Positions 12,629 to 25,137 of a stretch of DNA of 64,000 nt are shown here, one piece after another (the stretch's first letter is position 1; each line of letters starts with the position of its first letter). The DNA is from Stenopsyche tienmushanensis. Its lineage: Eukaryota > Arthropoda > Insecta > Trichoptera > Stenopsychidae. The notes beneath the pieces were generated by a model, which saw only the letters and a list, made by a program, of their open reading frames with translations, searched no databases and was not told the origin of the DNA. Location: positions 992,001 through 1,056,000 of the forward strand of contig WACJ01000057.1 of assembly GCA_008973525.1 (NCBI GenBank). The letters run 5' to 3'. Made by a program: the position numbers and the translations under genes.

Positions 12629-12765
12629 CACCAGATCAATATGCGCCAACATGGTGCATCCGTCAAACGTCTCGCAAAACAAATTGCGTACACATACAAT
12701 CCTTGCACTAATTCAATAACGTTCGCAAAAGTACGCACAACAATTCCCCAAAGTTTCGTACATAT
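12629..12765 (+). repeat. ATATGCGCCAACATGG dispersed repeat, copy 1
   Basis: ACCAGATCAATATGCGCCAA, then AAACGTCTCGCAAAACAAAT, then CACTAATTCAATAACGTTC. Related copies occur at 19825-20020 and, inverted, at 37830-38048. The longer copies add a CAATCGGATGA...TATGGCAGC or ATAGAAGC tail with repeated AACAAAC, resembling tails of short interspersed or helitron-like insect repeats. Class not resolved. Confidence 0.5.
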
Positions 12766-13371
12766 ATCGATTGCATCAGCAATTACACTCATGAACATAT
12801 GTAACTAATTTCAATATGATTTGACGTACAAAATGACGTTATTTGGGGGGGCATATCTACGATTTAATATTTCGCAGAAAAGGATTGGAAGCAGATGAAA
12901 TCGAATCCATTCCGATAAAAGCGTAAGCATATTTTAAAGATAACGCAATTATTTACAGCATAAATGCCCTCGTAAATAAAATAGTTTATTTGTATGGAGA
13001 TTGATAAGTCGGAACCATATTGAGGAGCTTCTGTTTGGACAGTGCTAATGACAAGAATGCCTCTGGACGATGCTAATAAACTTCGCGTAAAAGATTGCAA
13101 TAATTGCTCAAAACTTTATGGATACTCGTTATCTGCGACATAACATACTCTTTATTTGTATTTTATCGTTGATGAATGGTTATTCAATGAGGTCATATGA
13201 TATCTGAATCCCTGCCTTTACTCATACACTTTGCTTCAAATATGATAATGAAAATACTGAGAAACGATATTCGCTGACGACATAGTATTTGACAATCAAT
13301 TGCTATTAGATTTTTGGTTAATTCATAATATAATCGTTCTAAATCCAATAATCATGGATTAAATCAAGATC

Positions 13372-13673
13372 TCTCAGGAACGCGCAGTGTGCGTGAAGCT
13401 TGTATATCAATAAATGAACCTTAACACCGTCGATAGCATATAATATTCGTTCATATTTTCGCTAAAGCATAAACAATACACATGTGTGTCTTCAGTTTTA
13501 GTAGCAAAATAAAATAATATAATAATAATTATTAAAATGAGTGTATGATGAGGCGCAAGACACTCTTTCCATCTCTGTTTCCGATTCTCTAATCTCCGCA
13601 ATGTGCGAGAATGCTCTTTCTGTATCGCTCAAGTCTGAGCGCATATATGCGCCATTACTCATCAACGGGTTAA
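13372..13673 (-). mobile_element. PB-M element, minus strand
   Basis: Inverse copy with the family's AATAAATGAACCTTAACAC phrase, GTGTCTTCAGTTTTAGTA and GAGAATGCTCTTTCTGTATC. The right end is well preserved: ATTACTCATCAACGGGTTAA, giving TTAACCCGTTGATGAG when read from outside. The left end is truncated in the CTCAGGAACGCGCAG region. Confidence 0.7.
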
Positions 13674-14309
13674 ACATAGAATTACACATATAATATACAA
13701 TATGGAATTATATAGACTTGAGATATAAATTGTATCCTTATTGCATGTATATGGCTATATTCCGTCATAAGATATGGTAGAAGAAGAATATAATGATGAA
13801 TAAATGATCAACAACCCTAAATTGTAATGGTGTAGTACAAGTTTGTGGAATTTAAGGTCTTACTGATTTTTGGCCAATAAAAAAAATGGACCACAATTAT
13901 CATTATTGGTAAAAATTTTGCATCATGGAGGACCACTTTTGGCAATTGAAAAATATGCATTTGATCGAAAACCTGATTCATCACTGCAGTCTTCAAAAAT
14001 AATCAGATGTTACCACCTAAAATGCGCCATGGCGATATATAGACGTTGAACTATACTGGGTGTTTGGCGCATGGACCGACATAATTTTTGAGAGGTTAGG
14101 GGAGGGGGGGATCTTTTGCTATATTTCACACATAGATCCCGTGTGTGTGGGTCCCATGTCCAACCCTGACAGGGTTGTCAAAATAGATATTTTTCCAAAA
14201 TTTTCAAAAAAAACATCCAAATATTTCACAAATCTGTATTAAAAAAAATAATTCTGAGCTTCCAAAATAACATTGTTTTTTAAAACAATTAACGATTTAA
14301 GGGTGAAAT

Positions 14310-14790
14310 TTATATATAACCAGGTTGTTATAGTAACCTTTCTCTACCGGTGATGTATTTACTACACCTCAAGTCTAATAATGGGAATATCGATATGAAA
14401 TATAATAGATACGGCGTTCAGAATTTTTGTATTCCTCCGTAATATACTTACGAATCACATCAAAGTATTAGAGTATATACGTATTCATTTGCAGCGACGG
14501 AAATAAATAATTTGTCGGGAAATCGGGAATTTTGCGAATTTTAGTCCGTGTCTCTGCAGAAAGGAATTTTATCAGTCACATTGTTGGTGCTATACGAAAA
14601 CGGGGGCTCACGCGGTCATCAAATCGGACTAGCATTTAAATATCTGATGACGATACCTCCAACGAGTATGGAGGCTGAGCGTGCATTTTCAGCAGCAATT
14701 TGCTTGGCTTCCAAAATCAAAAATCTAGACTAAATGACAAAACACTAGATGTTTAATGTTACTTCGGGCATATTTTTAAAACAATATTTG
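14310..14790 (+). mobile_element. hAT-X element copy 2, carrying the transposase tail
   Basis: Starts TTATATATAACCAGGTTGTT and carries all family landmarks. Unlike copy 1 it continues past AAGCATTTAAATATCTGAT into sequence encoding a hAT C-terminal dimerisation motif. This places the whole hAT-X family in the hAT superfamily. Confidence 0.75.
14629..14756 (+). pseudogene. hAT transposase C-terminal fragment, frame-broken
   Basis: Encodes PPTSMEAERAFSAA, the core of the hAT C-terminal dimerisation domain (usual pattern P.TS...ER.FS.AG). The domain mediates transposase dimerisation in hAT families. After KIKNLD the frame meets a stop. The expected continuation, RLNDKTLDV, is present in another frame at 14727-14753 and also runs into a stop. 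So there is at least one indel plus one nonsense change. The N-terminal zinc finger and catalytic regions are absent. Confidence 0.8.
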
Positions 14791-14799
14791 AATTTTTTA

Positions 14800-16981
14800 A
14801 TGTTCTATTTACCTATTTTTTAATCGTATTTTATCTTTTTTTAAATAAATAAAATTCTTTGGCCTTCATTCATGGATTTTTTGTATTGAACAAATGGACT
14901 TATTAGTAATTTTTGATCAAATTTATCAATGTAATTTTTTGAAATATTCTAATGATCGAAATTTTGGCTCGGGATTGGATTCCCTAGTCATATGGCTGTA
15001 GACAGAAATATTGATATTCGTCATTATTTTTATCATAAACCTGTTGACTATCGGGCTTTTTTGCTTCTCAAGCTGTCTTATCAGCTGACAGCGGTTGCTG
15101 TAACAATCACCATTTAAGGCAAAATTTCATTCCATTTCAATGACTGATTTCTAAAATTAACAAAATACCTTCATATCGCTCAAATCAAAGCGTCAGCATA
15201 AATGATTAAAAACGAAATATATGTATTATGACATCATTTTCTCATGTCATTTATTACACGAGCTTCACATTACATCCAGCTGGTCTAAAAACTGAAGCAA
15301 TTCATCGAAAAATTGACAGATGTTACACGGGAAGAACGAGGTGGATGGTCCATGGGGTATAAATTTTCTTCTTCGAATTATGCTTGGGGAATAATTTCGA
15401 TTCGGGATTTTTGAATTCCGTGTTATTTGTCTCGACAACTAGACTTTTTTCCATATCGCCGGCGTTTATTCCCAACAACAAAGCAACTCAGTTAGTGGAA
15501 CTGTCATTCCCAGTTTGGGTGTCACATCAACTCTAATTTAATTCCACTGTTCTCCCGTTTGTAAGCCTATATTAGTTATGGCGAGCCCATTGTATTCCGT
15601 ACCGAATACGGCCTCACCCTGCACCCTCCCCATTTCAAAATGCCATTGTCGGAACTGCGAAACAATGTTAACTGCCAAAAATTGTCGCCGATTATTGTTT
15701 TCGAGTTGCGATTTGCGACGAAAAAACCTTTTTTTACTGCCGTCTTTGACATTGCCAAAATTGAGTTTTTTCAAATATCCCGGTAAAATGACTCCATTGG
15801 CGATTTTTAAATTTGCAACACGTTATTTTATATGCCACACGTGATGAAGATAAACTATTGATTGAATGCTTAAAAAAAAATATAGCGGAATCCGGATAAT
15901 TGGGACAACCCTGAATTAATTCATTAAAACATTCAAGTCCTATTAAACTTCGTACAAATTTTAATATAAAACAATATAATATATTAACATCAAAGTATAA
16001 TATATTATATTAAATGTGTAATAAAATTAAATTAATTTCATCCATTGTAAAAAAATAAATAAATATGAACATCAATGTCAAAATGAAACTCGGACGGCTT
16101 TTTCCCCCCCTATATAACTTTTATTTGTTATCATCTCTCTAATCATATTTCTTGTAAGAATATAGATTATTTGCTTTATTTGTTGATCGTTTGATAATTT
16201 AAATTAATAAATTTGCACATCAACTCCAACATGTTCTTATCTTTAAATACACAAGTATTAATGCGCAACCCATAATGACGATAATGAGAATAAATTGCAT
16301 AAATTGATAATAACACTATGGGAACCGCATTTAATTGATAATAGCTCTGATAAATACATACAGAAAAGCTGATAAGTATGTCCTCGACTCTGTGTATAAC
16401 ACAGGCATAAATATTAATTGAGATCTTCTATATGTGTATGTGTTAAGCAAAAAAATATATAGCCGCTCATGTATTACAGAATCGACGGCTTTTTCGCTGT
16501 CTATAAATCCTCCGCAGACGGATTGTTTCAATGACCCAATTTAGTTTTTAATCGCCTAGTCATAATACATTGTGTAATATGAGACAAATGGGTCAATCGT
16601 TCTTCAAATATTCGGATTACAGGCGCTAATTCGACATTTTACATAGCAACATGAATGTTTATTCAAAAATGATGTTGTTTGTATATATTATAATATAACG
16701 ATTCAAAGGAGCCAAATACAAGAAATGTCGAGAGTGTGTTAGACTCTTAAATCTTGGTTTAATTTAATTTTATATTTAAGAAAAATATTCTTATTTTTCC
16801 TTCATTTCAGCAATTTACTAACGAAATATTGGAGTTGGAGAGGAAATTTTCAGCTAAAAAATCGAAGATCTGTGTTGTGTAATATATAATAAAATAGACT
16901 TGATATTGTTGTAGTGGTTGTTTTATGCCACGCATAGACGCACACTGGCGCGTAGCGTCTCCTTTTGAATCAAAGTAACCT
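14800..16981. other. No gene seen
   Basis: AT-rich. Overlapping short frames at 15538-15844 lie in a slightly GC-richer patch and resemble no family I know. A weak pogo-type end (AATCCGGATAATTGGG) lies near 15884. The rest is featureless. Confidence 0.4.
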
Positions 16982-17206
16982 TTTATATATAACCAGGTTG
17001 CTATAGTAACCTTTCCATACCGGTGATGTATTTACTACACCTCGACTCTAATAATGGAAATATCGATGTGAAATATAATAGATGCGGGGTTCAGAATTTT
17101 TGTATTCCTCCGTAATATAATTAAGAATTACATCAAAGTATTATAGTATATAAGTATTCATCTGCTGCGACGGAAATAAATAATTTGTCGGGAAATCAGC
17201 AGAAAG
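16982..17206 (+). mobile_element. hAT-X element copy 3, internally deleted
   Basis: Begins TTTATATATAACCAGGTTGC and contains CCGGTGATGTATTTACTACA and GACGGAAATAAATAATTTG. It then jumps from GGGAAATC directly to AGCAGAAAG, an internal deletion relative to copies 1 and 2, and ends where a PB-M fragment begins. Confidence 0.7.
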
Positions 17207-17262
17207 TAGCGCACTCAATGTACGAGTACGAACGCACATATGCGCGATTACTCATCAACGGA
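17207..17262 (-). mobile_element. PB-M terminal fragment
   Basis: GCGCACTCAATGTACGAG followed by GCACATATGCGCGATTACTC and ATCAACGG: the inverse of the PB-M outer end, abutting hAT-X copy 3. The terminal TTAA is lost. Confidence 0.6.
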
Positions 17263-17884
17263 AAAAATCCTCTAGCAATTCTTAAATATCTTCGACATTC
17301 TCATAGTTGAAGGCTTATTTTCGTGGTGTGTTGTAGAAATGCTGTGTTTTTGGAAGCTGTCAATCTACGACGAGTTGATCGATACAAATATAAATCGTGA
17401 TACGTATGACGCATCAGACGCGTTTCGCTAGCAACGCGCCATACGCTGTCCACGCGTCACGCGGTCTGCAACCCAACCATTGTCTCAAACATTATGAAAC
17501 ATCGAATAACCGATCTCAAAATGAAGCTCGATAAATCAGAAGTTGCCATCGAAGAGAGATTGTCGATCAAGCGAGCTTTAGACGCCAATCAAACGCACCA
17601 CAAAAATAAATAAGATATCGCTTTTATCAAAGATTGGCCATCTATTCATATCCGTCAGCAGATTTCATAACCAGGCGGGCGATTCAATTAAACAATCAAA
17701 AAAATATAAACAATATGCACGGGATTTCGACACGTTTCGACAACTATTGCATTTTCCGTAGCACGTTCCCCGATAAAACAATTAATCATTTAATTTTATT
17801 GGATCATCATTCATCGCGAACAATGAGATTCTAATATCACGTATTGAAGATCGAAAAGTGTGGGCCGTGACCCAAATCGCTTGA

Positions 17885-17985
17885 GGAACACTGTCTTCCT
17901 GGTGCCACCGCTGCTGTCCGAACTCGGACATTTTCAACACTGTCCGTTTCGACGGGTCAACTCTCGTGCAGACATTATGATTTGT
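17885..17985 (+). repeat. TCCGAAnTCGGA repeat, isolated copy
   Basis: CTGCTGTCCGAACTCGGACA, then ACACTGTCCGTTTCGACGGG, then CAGACATTATGATTTG. The same roughly 85 bp layout occurs at 43408-43490 and three times at 46490-46780. Core is a near-palindrome. Confidence 0.55.
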
Positions 17986-18127
17986 ATGGTTCAGAACTAA
18001 ATCAAATATTTCCCGTTCCCGTTATATAGGCTTTCATACAAGAATATCAAGTATATTATTGTTGTAGAAAAATGGTCTGTAGAGAACATCGATATGAATC
18101 CTATACGATGTCTTAAGTCAGTAATGT

Positions 18128-18366
18128 TTTTTATTTCGGTTTTCGTTTCGGTTCAATTCCAAACATTTTCATCGGTTTGGTTACCGCTTTCGTTCTATTT
18201 TAGTATTATTAGATGAATACAATCAAGCAAATTCTGCATACAAATAGTAAAGGTCACATATTATATCAACATAAAAATCAAGCAAATTTTTTTTCGCGTC
18301 AAACGTGTACCGAACCGATAAAACCGTTATTTTCGAATCGGTTACATTCCGGTTTTTTGATCCAGT
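18128..18366 (+). mobile_element. hAT-Y terminal region, second copy
   Basis: Contains TAGTATTATTAGATGAATAC, CAAGCAAATTCTGCATACAA and AACCGATAAAACCGTTATTT as in 10886-11056. Its last bases (GGTTTTTTGATCCAG) are diverged from the intact CCCTG terminus. Confidence 0.5.
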
Positions 18367-18569
18367 AAAAATGGTTTTACAACGACTATGAAGATGTTAA
18401 ATAAAGGCAACTTTTACAAGATCAATGTAGATATTAAAATACCTGATAAGGAGTAATTTATATCAAATATGTCTGATCTATGCAAATTTTGTTCAATTAG
18501 AATAGGATAAGAATATGAAAAGGGTCTTCTGAAGCCATACATATATTTAAATTTGTCTTGAATAAATAA

Positions 18570-18980
18570 TAACCTTAATAATTTAAAATGCTGGTCAATG
18601 TCTTCTGTACATTTTGTAATTCTTATCCAATTTTTGTGGTTGACATTTCGTCCATGTGGACAACATATGGAACTAAAATGCGCACTTTTAATTTTGCACG
18701 TAGTCATTATTAACCCATACATGTTTTTTTTACATGCTACACAATCAATTTTTATTATGAAAAAATATTTAAAACAATTCATTTATAAAATCATAGGGTT
18801 TTCCATACAAAAACTACCTAAATATCTGTATGCCACTTATGTTTTTTTATATTGTACATAAAATTAGATATGATCATCGAAGTAATAATGATGATGTAAC
18901 AGGTCACAAAAACTAGTTTCATAAGTCCACGACTGCTTTGATTTTGATTTCAAAAACTGTATGCCAATAAATTTAGTTGT
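18570..18980 (+). repeat. Unclassified repeat, member of an inverted pair
   Basis: Aligns, in inverse orientation, with 22535-22985 over almost its whole length: TTTTTGTGGTTGACA, AAATGCGCACTTT, GCTACACAATCA, TAGGGTTTTCCA, AAATTAGATATGATCATCGA and TCACAAAAACTAGTTTCATA. No end structure or coding signal. Confidence 0.65.
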
Positions 18981-19824
18981 TTAATAGATTTTCTGACTCT
19001 ATTCTAATTATATGCATACAACTTTGACTTATAATTTAGCCATAATACACAGCCTCGTTATTAATATTCGTATAATTTCTTATATCATGTTTCTAGCATC
19101 ATACAGTTGTTACAATCATTCTAAATTTGATATCTGTTTAAAGTACGACTTATATGCGCATTTTAATTGATCTTATTTATAACTAGTTATTACCCGGTAA
19201 GAAATGAGAAGGGCGCGAGCAACCCATATGCAGCTATCCACGTGAGAAGCATGCACGCATACCCTGTGTGTTCCTGTGCTTTGTTGATGCTCGCAATGGA
19301 AACTGCACACATTTCAATTCAAATAGCATATGAGTAGGAATCGTCAATCACAAAACATCTTCTTGAATTTATTCGTTTCAAACTGTAGCTTCGATGATAT
19401 TATTCATCATTTTTTTTTCACTAAAAGCATGGTATCGTTGCTACATGTCGTGGTAATATATTTTTCAGACCATGATTATCAGAGTTGTTGAATCGATTGT
19501 TGGAGTTGAATCCTGGAGTTTATTTCGTTATTCATCAATTTCTTCTCGATGAAGATAGCTGGGCATTGCAAAGCTTGTCGGGTACTCGCTTTATTTAAAA
19601 ATACAATAATTAATAATTTGTTTATTTTTAACATAAACACGCAATTATAAACGATATGATGGAGGCCAAAAATATTGCTATTGTCGCCAAACGAATTGAT
19701 CCAAGTATGAATCAAAATGATGACGTTTGAGTGTTACCGCCTCACGGTATAGTCCACCGAAGACCGAACACTTGGCAAATACATAACAAATCGACGCTTA
19801 TAGTTATTTATTTACCTTAGCAAT

Positions 19825-20020
19825 CACCAGACTAATATGCGCCAATATAGTGTATACGCAAAACGTCTCGCATAACAAATTGCATACACAAACAATATTT
19901 TTACTATATGTGTGTTATTCCTGCAAGTGTAAACAATAAGTTGACAGAGTTTTATTGCAATCGGATGATCGGTATGGCAGCGCATTAAATACGAACAAAC
20001 AATGATTCATTTTTATAAAT
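19825..20020 (+). repeat. ATATGCGCCAACATGG dispersed repeat, copy 2
   Basis: ACCAGACTAATATGCGCCAA, AAACGTCTCGCATAACAAAT, then TTGCAATCGGATGATCGGTA and ACGAACAAACAATGATTC. Longer than copy 1 and keeps the AAC-rich tail. Confidence 0.5.
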
Positions 20021-21232
20021 TATGCAAAACCAATTTTAATCATAAAAAACAAATCCAAGCATCAGCTTCTTTTCATCCCTTATTACAAAACTGCGTTTCT
20101 TCGAACTTTTCGAACGTTTTTGCTGCCTTTTGTGACGTTTAATGGTACACAGCGAACAATACCGGCTTAAACTTCTTGTAGTTGGAGCTCTTTTACAATT
20201 GCCGATTATGTGAAGTTCATTGTGTCGGGTGTTTAAATGGCGCTTTTTTCGTTTTTTGGTGCATTTACGTCGTTTTCAAATGCAAAATACGCCGAATAAA
20301 GCCATTCGACAACGTGATGACTGAATGAAAGACTATGCCACACGTCCGAAACGGTTCCTATGGACCACTTATAGACGACGAAAGTCGACACGTTGATATT
20401 TTGTGACCACATCCACAAAGATCATTTTTGTCTACGGAGTGACCGCTATAATAATGGCTTTGAATATTAAATAATCCGACTTGTACGGCCCTAGTTGCGG
20501 ACACATATTACGGACTCCATTGTTGCTATAAGTTATTCTTTCTGTCGCGGACACAGATTTGTATTGTTTGATTTTTTTCTTCTTCTATTCAACATATTTT
20601 TACTTGAGAAATCCATTCATTTTGTATAATTGTGATATAAACTGTCAAGTCGATGTCTGTTGTTGCTAAATATAGCTACACAACAAATCCACACCAATTG
20701 CCAACATGTCCTTTTGCAATATGCTCTCATCTGTTAACTTCATATCAAATGTCAAATGTTTGAATAATCATCAAAAACATCCCTGAAAATATATCATAAA
20801 GTAATTCGGCTTCGACAGGGATGGGATTAAATCATTCTTACAGCTGTTTAAAAAGCACTCCTAGAATCAATTTGCAGAAGGCCCAATTGAATGCCAATAG
20901 GTCGGTTACTGAGTGACATTATCAATTAATTACAAGGCACGCATCTAAGGCCCAATATAAGTTCTATGCATATTTAGCAGGCGAGTCATAAATCTTGGCT
21001 CACTTCCTATCTCCCCTGTATATCAAATGTATCAAACGCTTAATGGATATTATCCTGCTACGGTGTAAATCTTCTGTATCATTGTCGTGTCCGAAAAAAA
21101 CATACGCTAATTCCTGTCTGTTGTCCAGTTTTAATTGAATTAAGATTGATCGAGTCAGGCATTGCAAATCCATAGATTTTATGATACATTTGAATGAAAT
21201 ACAATAATACGTAATAAACTTGAAACATTTTT
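20021..21232. other. No gene seen
   Basis: Single-copy sequence with no coding signal or shared repeat recognised. Confidence 0.4.
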
Positions 21233-21416
21233 ACCGTGCAAGCCTGCCAGTATATTTCTGAAGAAGTAGATATTGCAAAAGAGTGATGATACTCGACTAA
21301 TGACGCGCCTCCAGAACAGTCAAAGTGGAATAATAAAATTGATCAATGATAAGAATGATGCGAGTATCTTAATTATCGAAACAAACGTCTGTATTCAAGA
21401 CAACACGAACAATCGA
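21233..21416 (+). repeat. Unclassified direct repeat, copy 1
   Basis: Matches 25920-26103 in the same orientation: TTACCGTGCAAGCCTGCCAG, AAGAATGATGCGAGTATCTT and CAAGACAACACGAACAA. No terminal repeats recognised. Confidence 0.65.
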
Positions 21417-21871
21417 GCTTCGACTTTTAGAGACTCATTCTGTTCTTAAACCTTAAACAAAGTGACATAGTAAATTGTAAGAAGAAAAACATGCTTTTTG
21501 AATAATATAGTATTTTAATTTATGTGTATTTATATTTTTATTATCATACAAGTTTTATTTTGATTTTACATAATGATTATAGATGACACAAAAGGTGCAT
21601 AAATAAACTTTTATGAAAATATGTACTTTATACAGTTCATTTAATAATTTTAAAAAATGGGAATCTCATTCTGCGCCGAATTCACAACGAGCATTTAAAC
21701 GTGTATAGGGCGCCTTTACAGTACACGTCATTTCGTACCGATAAGGTTAAACATAAAAAGTATTCTTAGCCCTGATCCTGGTAAACTGGTAACTTTTCAA
21801 GTTTAATGACTTATTGAATGATTTGTATGACATGTAACATATCATTGGAAAGGGTATAAACTAAATTATTC

Positions 21872-22350
21872 TCAAACTTCTTTTTGTGCGACTTTTTTTG
21901 TGCGAATTCGAAGTTATGCGGTTTTTTAAAAGCTTTTTTTAATTTCATAAAGAGTACGCAACGAAATATTTTGGATAAAATAGGAAATAAATCATCAACA
22001 AGAGGCAAAATTTGGGGAAAATTATAATTTGGGACTGTGTAAATCATATTGCATCATTTGAATTTTCAAAAGTCCAACTACTTACGGAGTTATAGCTATT
22101 TTACTAACGAAGCAACTAATTCCTTCCTGATCAATCAATGAAATCTTTTAACGCGTTTTTTTTCGAAACTACTTTTTTCAATACGATTGACAACTTTTTT
22201 ATGCGATTTTTTGATACATTTAATATAGCTGTTTCAAAGTTATGCGATTTTTAAAATCCATGGAACTCATCTTCATTTTTTCTTTGTAATTCATAGCTTT
22301 TTTTGCGGCTTTCCGCGGAACGCATCTACCGCACAAAAAAGTTTTAAGTG
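21872..22350 (+). mobile_element. GCG-M element
   Basis: Opens with CTTCTTTTTGTGCGACTTTT and TTGTGCGAATTCGAAGTTAT and closes with GCATCTACCGCACAAAAAAG, so its ends are loosely inverted. Internal GTTTCAAAGTTATGCG and TTTGGGACTGTGTAAATCAT are family landmarks. Confidence 0.7.
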
Positions 22351-22534
22351 TATTTTAAAACCAAACAAACTATTTAAATCAAAAATACATTTGAAAATAC
22401 AAAAACAGTTATTTCGTGCTATTACGACCACAAATTAAAAAATTGTGACGATTTAAAGATGAATTTTTTACAAAATGTTGAAAAAAATCTGTTTCGGCAA
22501 CCCATACACTTAAGACATAAGAATCTCTCAGACT

Positions 22535-22985
22535 AGATTTATTTGCACACAATTCTCGAAATCAAAATCAAAGCAATGTTGGATTTATGAAACTAGTTTT
22601 TGTGATCTGTTAGATCATCATCATTACTTCGATGATCATATCTAATTTTATGAACAGTATAAAAAATCATCATAAATGCTATAAAAATGTTTAAGTTATT
22701 TTTGTGTGGAAAACCCTATCGATTTATAAATGATCTATTTTAAATATTTTTTCATTGTGATAATTGGACATATGGCATTTTAAACGTGATGAACAACGAA
22801 AAGAATAATGTAATGATTGTGTAGCAAGTAAAAAATAATTGCGTGCTAACTGCGTGCTAAGTAAATGCGTGCAAAATTGAAAGTGCGCATTTTTGTTTCA
22901 TGTGTTGTCCGCTGAACGAATTGTCAACCACAAAAATTGCACAATAAATATTGACTGGCATTTTAAATCGACAAGCCAATTGAGG
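22535..22985 (-). repeat. Unclassified repeat, inverted partner of 18570-18980
   Basis: Inverse match to 18570-18980, including TATGAAACTAGTTTTTGTGA and TCGATGATCATATCTAATTT. It carries a short extra tract with a repeated GCGTGCTAA motif not present in the partner. Confidence 0.65.
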
Positions 22986-23183
22986 TTGTTTTTAAGCAGA
23001 TCAATTTAAAAATACATATAGACACAGAGGGTATCTCGCGTACTATTTGTATTTTTTATAAAGGAATACAACATTTGAACGATGATTTTTATAGAGTCAA
23101 AAAAGAAAGTCATCACATCAATTATCAATAAATGACAACAAAATAAACCTTAAAATTTTAACGTAAGGAGCAAAATTTATAGA

Positions 23184-23413
23184 TTTCAAGCTCCAACAAA
23201 TGCACTATTTTGTTACTAAAACTGAAGACACACATGCGTGTTTACTCGAAGAAGTAAACGAATATTGTGTGCTATCAATAGTGTTAAGGTTCATTTATTA
23301 ATGTACAAGTTTCACTTACGCTGAGCGGTCCTGAGAGAAAAATGGGTTTGCAACAACAATAAGTGGTGAAAATATGAATATATGATCTATGTTTAACTCG
23401 CTAATCCAAAGGT
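23184..23413 (+). mobile_element. PB-M element, right half
   Basis: CAACAAATGCACTATTTTGT, ACTGAAGACACACATGCG, GTGTTAAGGTTCATTTATTA, and GTTTAACTCGCTAATCCAAA at the end. The terminal GGGTTAA is replaced by GGTTGCGCAATTGCGC, the first unit of the adjacent minisatellite. Confidence 0.65.
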
Positions 23414-23535
23414 TGCGCAATTGCGCAATTGCAAGATTGCGCAATTGCAAGATTGCGCAATTGCAAGATTGCACAATTGCAAGATTGCGCAATTTTGCAA
23501 TTTCAAGATTGCGCAATTGCAAGATTGCGCAATTT
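23414..23535. repeat. 16 bp minisatellite, unit GCGCAATTGCAAGATT
   Basis: About seven tandem units of GCGCAATTGCAAGATT with variants (GCACAATTG, GCGCAATTTTGCAATTTC). It yields a repetitive false open frame on the minus strand. GCGCAATTGCGC is a perfect palindrome, so the array can form small hairpins. Confidence 0.9.
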
Positions 23536-24791
23536 TAATGATCGTTTGCCCAATATTTCGAATTCGATAATATGTGGTCAGATATGAACATCGAATGGAC
23601 TTTGTAATCGTTTCATTCGAATATCAATCTATGATGCGTTTCATTTCGTCCATGGAAATGTTTACATTTTTGCAAGCCCACATTTGGTTCGAGATCGAGC
23701 AAAGCAAAAATGTATCGATTTACAATAAGTGCGGCTGAAATATTGCGAAATTTGATATCAAATTTATCGATAAAGCGGTAAATACCCGACAACGTTTTTA
23801 TCATTTGCGTGGGCATTTATTTTTGTACGCAAATATTGCGTGATCGACTTAAATATCTCATTTTGAATGTATCCCGTATTAGTAATGTATCTGTCCGAGT
23901 TTCATTTTGAGATAACGTGTCGAAATTGATGGATGGCGTAAAATGCTTGATATTTTTAAAATTAATACTATTACTGGTACTCGTTATAAGGATAGCTGGA
24001 ATTGAGTTGATAATTGGAAAGTGATCAGATTGGCGAGCTCTGTTTTATCGACGCAAAGTTCATCTGAATTTAGCGCAATCCGTTTCCGGGAATAGCTCTT
24101 TTCATTTAATTGAGCATACACAATCTACACATGTTTCAATGGAAATAATAATGTTGAGAGGCGCAAGAGAACAAACGCAGCATACCTTTATGGGATGTTC
24201 ATAGAATTAATCAGAATAACTATTCCATGCAGCCGCTTTAATTCATTACCACGGGTAGCTTCAGAGGAGTACCAGATCTTAACAACGTGCCCATATCTTT
24301 GTTATTTTAATTATAAGGAATGCAACGAGAATGATTTGTGGCTCCGGGTGTGTGACTCTATCGGCCTCTCACAATCTCCATCTAATAAATCGCATCACAC
24401 CAATGATTACATTATTGAAATGGACCGTTTAATAAATAAGATATCACGAGGCTGCATCTTGCGCTCGGATCTCGTATGCATACAAATAGGTAGCAGTACT
24501 CCATGCTCCACTTTCGACTGCGTCTACAATTATTAATTTTTGATCTACATCAAGCATTGATCTGAAAACGCCAAAGTATTTAGATGTTCGTCAAAAAAAT
24601 AAAGATACACAGTTAAATCAAAGAAAAATTTGATTTGAAGCAGCAAGTGGCCACGAGTTGCGAAGACTTCATAAGGTCATGACTTGAGACGCATTACCGC
24701 TCGTTTTTTTCAAATGATGCAAGATGAATGTATACATCCCAAAATAGATTCATTTACATAGCAGAGATCGTTCAATTTCGTATAATACCAT

Positions 24792-25137
24792 TAATGTGAC
24801 TGATAAAATTTCTATCTGCTGAGACGCTGACTAAAACTCGCAAAATTTCCGATTTCCCGACAAATTATTTATTTCCGTCGCTGCAGATGAATACTTATAT
24901 ACAATAATACTTTGATGTGATTCGTAATTATATTGCGGAGGAATACAAAAATTTTGAACCCCATATCTATTATATTTCATATCGATATTCCCATTATTAG
25001 AGTCGAGGTGTAGTAAATACATCACCGGTAGGGAAAGGTTAATATAACAAATTGAAAAATATTTTTGTACTGCATAGATTAGACATTTACTGCCTCTAGG
25101 CGTCGCCTAAGCTCGCCAATTAGTAGTTACGCCACTG
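24792..25137 (-). mobile_element. hAT-X element copy 4, inverted, terminus intact
   Basis: Inverse copy with TTTCCGTCGCTGCAGATGAA and GAGGTGTAGTAAATACATCA. The outer end reads TAGTAGTTACGCCACTG, i.e. CAGTGGCGTAACTACTA from outside, the best-preserved terminus of this family. Confidence 0.75.

Noticed and set aside
23316..23522. Repetitive frame rich in LRN and IAQ
   Set aside because: It is the translation of the 16 bp minisatellite plus the PB-M end.
23414..23535. Possible CRISPR array
   Set aside because: Units are contiguous 16 bp repeats without spacers, in eukaryotic DNA; it is a minisatellite.
24195..24536. 113-codon plus-strand frame with several cysteines
   Set aside because: Cysteine spacing matches no zinc finger or secreted-peptide pattern; no signal peptide or splice sites.
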